11,522 bases of DNA, taken from assembly GCA_032123435.1 (NCBI GenBank), contig JAQBFJ010000265.1, positions 1 to 11,522 on the forward strand, given 5' to 3'. Each line of letters opens with the position of its first letter. Within the stretch, counting starts at the first letter, position 1. Shown one piece after another: positions 7,042-11,522 of this stretch. The notes under the pieces are model-generated. The model saw nothing but the letters and a program-made list of their open reading frames with translations, was not told where the DNA came from and ran no database searches. The position numbers and the translations under genes were made by a program. This DNA comes from JAQBFJ01 sp032123435 (GTDB lineage Bacteria > Verrucomicrobiota > Kiritimatiellia > UBA8416 > JAQBFJ01).

Positions 7042-8111
7042 GACAGATCCCTTTCCTCGCAAGCCGGCGTAAAGCCTGCCGATTTCAGCATCTCCGCCGC
7101 ATTGTCGTGAAAAATGTCCTGCACATCAGAGTCACTCAGGCCAAGTTCGAGCACCGCCTCTTTCATTGCAAGCATCTCTTCGTAAAGGAAAAAGGATATT
7201 GAGGCGGCTTCTTCGCCGTCGACTTCCCGCATGTGACTGTCGCCGGAAACATCTCCGTACATACCGCTGGGTACCAGATTGACATAAGACCCGTTCTCGC
7301 AGATGCGCCGCATTCGCATCCTTGTTATAGGCAGATCGCTACCGAAGAGCATCCTACCCGGCCCCACCGCGTCCAAAGCCTCCGTGAATACGCTGGCATT
7401 CGTGTTCGCTGAGCAATCGAACACAAGTCGCTCCGTCCTGCTGAGCACTTCAAAAGCGTCGCCAACATCCTCCTGGCAGTAAGCCCTGCCGACATGCGCA
7501 AGAACAAGCTTCACGTCTGGATATTTCTGTTCGATTTCGAGAATCTGGGATAGATTGACAGGATCTTTCAAGCGGCCGGGGCGGGGTATATGGAGCATCA
7601 CCATGAGCCCGAGCCGGTCTAGGACCGAAAGGTGATCGTGTGTAAGAAAATCGAAAATGCAAACGTCATTGCCGGTTATATTTGCGGGCGCGAAACTCAG
7701 GTAAACCTTGACGCCGCAGTATCTCCCGCCTGTAAGCTGCCGCTCCAGCGTATCCGCCGGGCATGCCGGATGGGCCAGGAGCAACGCTGGCAGACGGTTC
7801 GCACGAGCGACAGAGCTGGTGTACGCATTCAGCTCATCTATCTTCTCTACAGGCTCGATCCAGGGGAACACACAGGGAAGTACCTGTTTTCCCGGCAGCA
7901 TCAGCCTGTAGGTTTCCAGAATGTCTTCGACAGGATTCTCTTCGGCCACCAGGGACGTCCACGAGACCAGCCTCCTGTCAGAGGTAACCGCATGGTTGGC
8001 CGCCTGTTTAAGAAACACATGGGTATGAATATCGATGATTTTCCGGGGCAGAAACTCCTTCAAATGTTCTGCGTAGAAGCCCCTGTCAATTTCCCGGACG
8101 TCAAGTTTCAT
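7038..8111 (-). CDS. Amidohydrolase-2 family metal-dependent TIM-barrel hydrolase
   Basis: A 357-residue metal-dependent hydrolase of the amidohydrolase superfamily, COG2159/COG3618-like. The metal-binding features are the HxH of IIDIHTHVF (His29, His31), Lys135 in GVKVY, His174 in MLHIPRPGR, His206 in LVLAHVGR and Asp259 in MLFGSDLPI. The family includes sugar lactonases and decarboxylases of the ACMSD type. A sugar-lactone hydrolase fits a carbohydrate operon, but no dehydrogenase that would make a lactone is seen. It lies between the isomerase and the kinase, with ATGA overlaps at both ends (8108-8111 and 7038-7041), so the three products are likely made in step and may act in one route. 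GAGG lies about 10 bases before the start, inside the end of the isomerase gene. The superfamily is clear; the reaction is open. Confidence 0.87.
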   Translation of the reverse strand: MKLDVREIDRGFYAEHLKEFLPRKIIDIHTHVFLKQAANHAVTSDRRLVSWTSLVAEENPVEDILETYRLMLPGKQVLPCVFPWIEPVEKIDELNAYTSSVARANRLPALLLAHPACPADTLERQLTGGRYCGVKVYLSFAPANITGNDVCIFDFLTHDHLSVLDRLGLMVMLHIPRPGRLKDPVNLSQILEIEQKYPDVKLVLAHVGRAYCQEDVGDAFEVLSRTERLVFDCSANTNASVFTEALDAVGPGRMLFGSDLPITRMRMRRICENGSYVNLVPSGMYGDVSGDSHMREVDGEEAASISFFLYEEMLAMKEAVLELGLSDSDVQDIFHDNAAEMLKSAGFTPACEERDLS

Positions 8112-9481
8112 AATATTTCAACCTCAAACCCCATCATTTGCCCGAATGCATGAAGTGCCTCCATGCAGTCGCCATAGACCAGCACCATGTGATGAGTTCC
8201 GCCAGCCATGCTGTATTTCTCAAGAAAATCGGCTACAGGCATATCCGGCCTTATCCATCCGTGTATGCTTTCCTTCAGGCTGTCAACAACTTCGACATCA
8301 ATCGCCTCGGCTCGGCTCAGAATGAGAGTGAACCTGCCTGGCGCCGTCTGGGCCAGATTCACGAGCACGACAGCCCCCGGCTTGAAACATCCGTACAGCA
8401 TGATAGGCGCATCTACATTAGAAAAAGAGTATTCCTTCGCCGTCAGGGTCATCTTCCCTTTTGCCGTTCGCGGATTCAGCTCCCCCATATGGCTGAGAAA
8501 AATGCTGTTCCCTTTCCAGTCGGGACAGAACATCTCGGCAAAACTGGCTTCGGGACAAAGCTGAAGCAGCGCACCGCAAAGCCCCGCAGTCAGCACATCC
8601 CCTTCTCCCGCATATCCTATACCGCGGGCCATCGATTTCGACGCTTCCATGAAAGGCACGGTTTGGAAGCCGCGCTTCCTTTCAACATCGGCAAAGTTCA
8701 TCGAATAGGCGCTCAGTCCGTTCTTCTCAACCCATTTCCTGACCATCAGACCCATTCGCGCCGTCCGTCTATGGGCCGCCTTATCGTACTTTGCGCAATC
8801 GAAAGCAGATAGATCATGAGCCATTTCCGAATCCACCTCAGCGTCGGTTACGGAAGCGGTCAATTGCGACACCTCGCCGGAATCAAAAGGCACGATCTGC
8901 GCACCGACGGCTTTCGACAGTTCGTCCGGCGTAATGAAAAAATCGCCCATTCCTTTGAACGGCGTCCCCATTAATCCGATCCTTCCGGTTTTCATGACAC
9001 GGGCGGCATAAGCAGCCCGGCAGAGTCGAACCACCCTTTCGATGACGACAGATTCTTCCCAATGACCGGCCGCCACAAAATACCGGACCCCTCGCCGCTT
9101 CAGCATACTGCACATGTCCTGGACCCCATGTATCCCGTGATTATGCAGAATCTCTGCGGCGTCCACAGAAACATCGAATGAGTGAGTCGGCGTAGTGTCG
9201 AGAACAATCACAGGCTTGCCCAGGCCGGCGAGCATATCAATGCTCTCCATCGACGGCGAGTACGCAAGATGAAGCGTTATCACCGCACAGGTATCAGCAA
9301 AGAGTCTGGCTGCAGCCTCGAACTCATCCGTCTCTCGGCACACCGGTGCCGCAACTATGTCCAACCCGTGCCTGCGCAACGTCTTCTGTATGACGGCTGA
9401 AAATCCGTCAACCCGTTCACGCATCCCAGGCAGGACATCATCATAAAGCTTCAGGTAAAACGGCAGGAATCCAACTTTCAT
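8108..9481 (-). CDS. AraA/FucI-superfamily sugar isomerase
   Basis: A 457-residue aldose-ketose isomerase related to L-arabinose isomerase, which runs to about 500 residues. The Mn-binding catalytic set can be placed by alignment to E. coli AraA: Glu293 (GYAGEGDVLTAG), Glu316 (SFAEMF), His331 (FLSHMGELNP) and His431 (AGGTHHMVLVYG), equivalent to Glu306, Glu333, His350 and His450. The N-terminal half has a Rossmann-like layout with ITLHLAYSPS near 68-77 and GRIGLMGTPF near 166-175. Conservation outside the metal site is low, so it belongs to a divergent branch and need not use L-arabinose. It starts 21 bases after the UPF0047 copy 2 gene; the ribosome site (AAGGGA, 13 bases upstream) is distant. 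Its stop overlaps the amidohydrolase start as ATGA. It probably supplies the ketose for the FGGY kinase. Confidence 0.88.
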   Translation of the reverse strand: MKVGFLPFYLKLYDDVLPGMRERVDGFSAVIQKTLRRHGLDIVAAPVCRETDEFEAAARLFADTCAVITLHLAYSPSMESIDMLAGLGKPVIVLDTTPTHSFDVSVDAAEILHNHGIHGVQDMCSMLKRRGVRYFVAAGHWEESVVIERVVRLCRAAYAARVMKTGRIGLMGTPFKGMGDFFITPDELSKAVGAQIVPFDSGEVSQLTASVTDAEVDSEMAHDLSAFDCAKYDKAAHRRTARMGLMVRKWVEKNGLSAYSMNFADVERKRGFQTVPFMEASKSMARGIGYAGEGDVLTAGLCGALLQLCPEASFAEMFCPDWKGNSIFLSHMGELNPRTAKGKMTLTAKEYSFSNVDAPIMLYGCFKPGAVVLVNLAQTAPGRFTLILSRAEAIDVEVVDSLKESIHGWIRPDMPVADFLEKYSMAGGTHHMVLVYGDCMEALHAFGQMMGFEVEIL

Positions 9482-9502
9482 GGGCGTTCTTGTTTCCCTT
9501 CT

Positions 9503-10003
9503 CTATTCCCCCATGACAAGGACCTCGCATACGCGCTTGCGCTCGCGCACCTGGTCCCAGTCGATGAAATATATAAACCCGAAATCACCCAGGGAAAGCT
9601 TGCCATTCTCTATCACAATGTTCTCGGACCTCCCGAAGAAACATGACCGGAGATGCGCCTCAGTGTTAAGACTACCCCTTGGCTCCTCGTCCGGAAACGT
9701 GAGTGCGAAATCGATGTGCTTCGGCCCAGGGTGATGATACTGCCCCTCGGTCCGGCACGTCGGAATCAGTTTCTCCATCGTCTCTATCAGATCAACCTGC
9801 AGGTATTCCCTCCCGAAATAATTCAGGTCATGCGAACATTCCTGAGTTATCACCGAACAGGTCGTATGATGCGAATAAACCGTGCACAGTCCGTTCTTAA
9901 CCCCGGACTCAGCCACGATCTTCTTCACGCTGTCGGTGACATTATGAAAATGCGGCATATGGTCCTTCGACTGCAACTCTATCTTTCCAATGTGTACTGT
10001 CAT
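9503..10003 (-). CDS. UPF0047/YjbQ-family protein, copy 2 (first gene of the operon)
   Basis: A 166-residue UPF0047 protein and the first gene of the operon. It aligns over its whole length with the copy at 4277-4774, with only one single-residue gap. Shared blocks are SHHTTCSV (His46), IPTCRTEGQYHHPGP (80-94), NTEAHLRS (113-120, His117), GRSENIVI, LGDFGFIYFIDWD and the closing VLVMGE. The ATG at 10003 is chosen because it makes the N-terminus match copy 1 residue for residue and has AAAGGA 8 bases upstream. A Met nine codons earlier (10030) is possible. Thiamine-phosphate synthase activity is reported for E. coli YjbQ as a weak side reaction, but no thiamine gene is nearby. Two copies separated by five other pathway genes suggest either a two-subunit enzyme or two related substrates; both ideas are inference. 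Confidence 0.88.
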   Translation of the reverse strand: MTVHIGKIELQSKDHMPHFHNVTDSVKKIVAESGVKNGLCTVYSHHTTCSVITQECSHDLNYFGREYLQVDLIETMEKLIPTCRTEGQYHHPGPKHIDFALTFPDEEPRGSLNTEAHLRSCFFGRSENIVIENGKLSLGDFGFIYFIDWDQVRERKRVCEVLVMGE

Positions 10004-10051
10004 TTCCTCTTTCCTTTCTCTATGCACCATACCCCTTGCTCCCGGCCCTCA

Positions 10052-10076
10052 TCTTCCACGCCATTCGCGCGGAAGA
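10052..10076 (-). promoter_or_regulatory. Leader stem-loop 4 (nearest to the first gene)
   Basis: Read on the minus strand: UCUUCC, then G, then CGC, a GAAUG loop, GCG, U and GGAAGA. This gives a ten-pair stem containing one G-U pair. On the plus strand the same position is an A-C mismatch, so the fold is better in minus-strand RNA, the direction of the operon. No U-run follows, so it is not a simple intrinsic terminator. Confidence 0.5.
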
Positions 10077-10083
10077 ATCATCA

Positions 10084-10101
10084 CTTCGGCCATCGCCGAA
10101 G
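10084..10101 (-). promoter_or_regulatory. Leader stem-loop 3, overlaps stem-loop 2
   Basis: A perfect 7-base inverted repeat with a 4-base loop. On the minus strand it reads CUUCGGC, GAUG, GCCGAAG. Its 5' arm shares five bases (10097-10101) with the 3' arm of stem-loop 2, so both cannot form in full at once. This is the layout expected of alternative leader folds. Confidence 0.5.
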
Positions 10102-10116
10102 GCTTGACAGCCTTCG
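10097..10116 (-). promoter_or_regulatory. Leader stem-loop 2
   Basis: A perfect 8-base inverted repeat with a 4-base loop. On the minus strand it reads CGAAGGCU, GUCA, AGCCUUCG. It competes with stem-loop 3. It could equally be a DNA operator for a dimeric regulator; the sequence cannot decide between the two. Confidence 0.5.
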
Positions 10117-10120
10117 TAAT

Positions 10121-10142
10121 TCCGCATCCGGTGCGTTGCGGA
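10121..10142 (-). promoter_or_regulatory. Leader stem-loop 1
   Basis: An inverted repeat TCCGCA / TGCGGA with a 10-base loop, 4 bases upstream of stem-loop 2 on the minus strand. It is weaker than the others and is included because of its place in the series. Confidence 0.35.
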
Positions 10143-10207
10143 GCTGTGAATTTGATTTGTGCTTCCCCTCTTACCACAGAATCAAGGCCAGGCGCTACCA
10201 TCAAACA

Positions 10208-10231
10208 CGCAAAATAACTTCCTTATTTGCG
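10208..10231. promoter_or_regulatory. Palindrome, candidate operator
   Basis: The arms CGCAAAATAA and TTATTTGCG are separated by CTTCC and pair over nine positions with one bulged A. It sits in the AT-rich middle of the divergent region, just downstream of a TATAAA element read toward the operon. This fits a regulator-binding site or a stem in the leader RNA. Nothing in the sequence shows which protein would bind. Confidence 0.4.
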
Positions 10232-10325
10232 CACAACATGTTTTTATAATAAAGAACACAAACAAAACACTGGATCGCATAACAAATATGACCGCAAGCC
10301 GCACAGGAATACCGCAGGTAGTCGT

Positions 10326-10384
10326 CATGATCCCTCTCGCACGGCTTTCATATAACATTACATCTTTAAACACTTGCATGATCC
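10326..10384 (+). repeat. Pair of CATGATCC direct repeats, candidate AraC-type half-sites
   Basis: CATGATCC occurs at 10326-10333 and 10377-10384 in the same direction, 51 bases apart. Similarity continues as nTnnCGC after each copy. Fifty-one bases is close to five helical turns, so both copies would face the same side of DNA. AraC-family proteins often bind direct repeats. The match could still be chance. Confidence 0.3.
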
Positions 10385-10481
10385 ATTCCGCCTTGTTCAT
10401 CCTCAATAGTAGATGTTCCGCCTGCGAATACCCGAAAATAAATATATTGATTATCGCCTTTTTTATATACTATCCTGCCCT

Positions 10482-11357
10482 ATGAAAAAAAGAAGCGAAC
10501 AGGCGGAAAGAAACATCAAATTCTGGGAACCGGGTTTCTTCATGGAAACCACCCGCAAGATTCACGGAAAGACATTTCACTGGCATAACGAGATCGAGAT
10601 CGGCATTCTGGAACGCGGAAAAGCCACAGAACTTTATGGTAAAAGACGCTACCCGCTGACTCCCGGCACGTTATTCATCTTATGGGGAACTCTGCCGCAT
10701 GGAATACTTAAATCTTCAGGGTCTCTTCTTATCCGCTGTCTCCACATCCCTCTCCCGGTTGTACTGCAGTGGAACCTGCCTTCCGCCCTGATCGATCCGC
10801 TCCTCCACGGAGAGATCATCAAGGATACCGCACATCATGCGGCATGCAGCGATGCCGCATTGCTGCGACACTGGCAGAAACTAATGGATGAGAACACCGA
10901 TGAAGCAAGGGAAATCGTACTGCTTGATGCACGGCGACGCATGCTAATGGCGGCAAAATCATTAAAACACACAGCACCTGCCAAACTCCAAAAAGAAAAC
11001 CATGCAGAAGGAGCTTTTGAACGAATGGTCGTCGCGATCGTAAAAGGATATTCTTCACCGATAAAAGTCAGGGAAATAACCGAAACCGCCGGACTCAGCG
11101 AAAGCTATGGAATGCGCCTGTTCAAGCGCATCAGCGGCATGAGCATCAACGATTACCTGACAAGAATCCGCATTTCGATGGCACAGCGGCTCCTTGTCGC
11201 AACGGACCTGAAGATATCCGAGATTGCACGCCAGAGCGGTTTCAACACAGCATGCCGTTTCTATCTTGTTTTCCACCGTCACTGCGGCAAAACTCCGCGG
11301 AAATATCGGATGGCCATGCATCGGACTGTGATAAATCTGCCTGCTCTATATAAATAA
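10482..11357 (+). CDS. AraC-family transcriptional regulator with N-terminal cupin domain
   Basis: A 291-residue regulator, divergent from the operon and likely its ligand-dependent controller. The N-terminal half is a cupin sensor, with FHWHNEIEIGILERGKATELYG (32-53) and YPLTPGTLFILWGTLPHG (57-74). The C-terminal half is the double helix-turn-helix of the family. The first helix-turn-helix is near 195-215 (VREITETAGLSESYGMRLFK) and the second near 243-265 (LKISEIARQSGFNTACRFYLVF). The family ending GKTPRKYR is also present. I start at 10482 because the protein then begins just before the cupin. The frame stays open to an ATG at 10413, but those 23 residues do not look like part of the domain. 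No Shine-Dalgarno sequence precedes 10482, and a TATACT lies 10 bases upstream, so the message could be leaderless. The inducer is probably a pathway sugar, by analogy with AraC/RhaR-type regulators. Confidence 0.9.
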   Translation: MKKRSEQAERNIKFWEPGFFMETTRKIHGKTFHWHNEIEIGILERGKATELYGKRRYPLTPGTLFILWGTLPHGILKSSGSLLIRCLHIPLPVVLQWNLPSALIDPLLHGEIIKDTAHHAACSDAALLRHWQKLMDENTDEAREIVLLDARRRMLMAAKSLKHTAPAKLQKENHAEGAFERMVVAIVKGYSSPIKVREITETAGLSESYGMRLFKRISGMSINDYLTRIRISMAQRLLVATDLKISEIARQSGFNTACRFYLVFHRHCGKTPRKYRMAMHRTVINLPALYK

Positions 11358-11522
11358 CAAGATAGAGGGGACAACCACTCAAGACACTAAATAAGGATTG
11401 ACCGCGAAACCGGAAATCACCGGGTTCTAATCAAGATGCAGGTCTAGCGTGCATTATTCATGAAGTTTCGTGACGAGAGTGTGTAGGTTGCGACAGATCA
11501 GGGGCTTGGAGAAGGGACCCGG

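Larger units (their letters stand above)
10004..10481. promoter_or_regulatory. Divergent control region between the operon and the AraC-type regulator
   Basis: About 480 bases without a credible gene separate the operon start from the regulator start. The left part (10052-10142), presumably the operon leader, holds four inverted repeats. The middle (10208-10260) is AT-rich with a palindrome and a TATAAA at 10248-10243 on the minus strand that could be a -10 element. I could not find a convincing -35 box at proper distance. The right part holds a pair of CATGATCC repeats (10326 and 10377) and two ACCGCA copies (10291 and 10311, 20 bases apart) that could be regulator half-sites. Open frames here are short, lack ribosome sites and show no family motifs. 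Confidence 0.6.

Noticed and set aside
7042..7062. TTG start for the kinase, seven codons upstream
   Set aside because: The stretch contains the ribosome site of the ATG at 7041, and the ATGA overlap fits the pattern of the preceding junction.
10182..10406. 74-codon minus-strand frame in the divergent region
   Set aside because: It starts at a TTG, overlaps the palindrome and the -10-like element, and resembles no known family.
10413..10481. N-terminal extension of the AraC-type regulator
   Set aside because: The 23 residues are not domain-like and there is no ribosome site; kept only as a possible alternative start.
11408..11426. Hairpin after the regulator gene as a terminator
   Set aside because: The AACC/GGTT stem is short and imperfect and is not followed by a T-run.
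1..11522. CRISPR array, insertion sequence, tRNA or rRNA
   Set aside because: I saw no regularly spaced repeats, transposase motifs, terminal repeats or RNA-gene patterns on either strand.

Overview
The window holds one long gene cluster, almost all of it on the minus strand, plus a divergently transcribed AraC-family regulator at its head. It looks like a bacterial carbohydrate-utilisation locus. There is no rRNA, tRNA, mobile element or CRISPR array, so taxonomy rests on gene content alone. A URO-D-family protein, a compact archaeal-style triosephosphate isomerase, a cytoplasmic GH2 glycosidase and an AraC regulator together suggest an anaerobic or gut/sediment bacterium, for example of the Lentisphaerota/Verrucomicrobiota type or a Firmicute. 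This is a low-confidence inference.

Layout in the order of transcription (right to left): a UPF0047/YjbQ-family protein (10003-9503), an AraA/FucI-superfamily sugar isomerase (9481-8108), a TIM-barrel amidohydrolase (8111-7038), an FGGY carbohydrate kinase (7041-5560), a compact triosephosphate-isomerase-like protein (5530-4808), a second UPF0047 protein (4774-4277), a SIS-domain sugar-phosphate isomerase resembling KdsD/GutQ without CBS domains (4273-3665), a URO-D-superfamily protein (3619-2531), a LacA-like left-handed beta-helix acetyltransferase (2508-1813), and a GH2 glycosidase that runs off the left edge (1745-1). Gaps are between -4 and 67 bases and two junctions are ATGA stop/start overlaps, so the ten genes look like one operon. 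The AraC-type regulator (10482-11357) reads away from it across a gene-free control region of about 480 bases (10004-10481). That region holds four closely packed inverted repeats in the presumed operon leader, two of which are mutually exclusive, a palindrome at 10208-10231, and a pair of direct repeats closer to the regulator. The last 165 bases (11358-11522) hold nothing I can support.

A working model, which is inference: glycosides are taken up, cut in the cytoplasm by the GH2 enzyme, the released aldose is isomerised to a ketose by the AraA-like enzyme, phosphorylated by the FGGY kinase, and the resulting phosphates are processed by the TPI-like, SIS and UPF0047 proteins. No recognisable aldolase, epimerase, dehydrogenase or transporter lies in the window. 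The step linking the kinase to the TPI-like enzyme is therefore either elsewhere in the genome or done by one of the poorly understood members. The pair of UPF0047 paralogues inside a sugar operon is the most interesting part.
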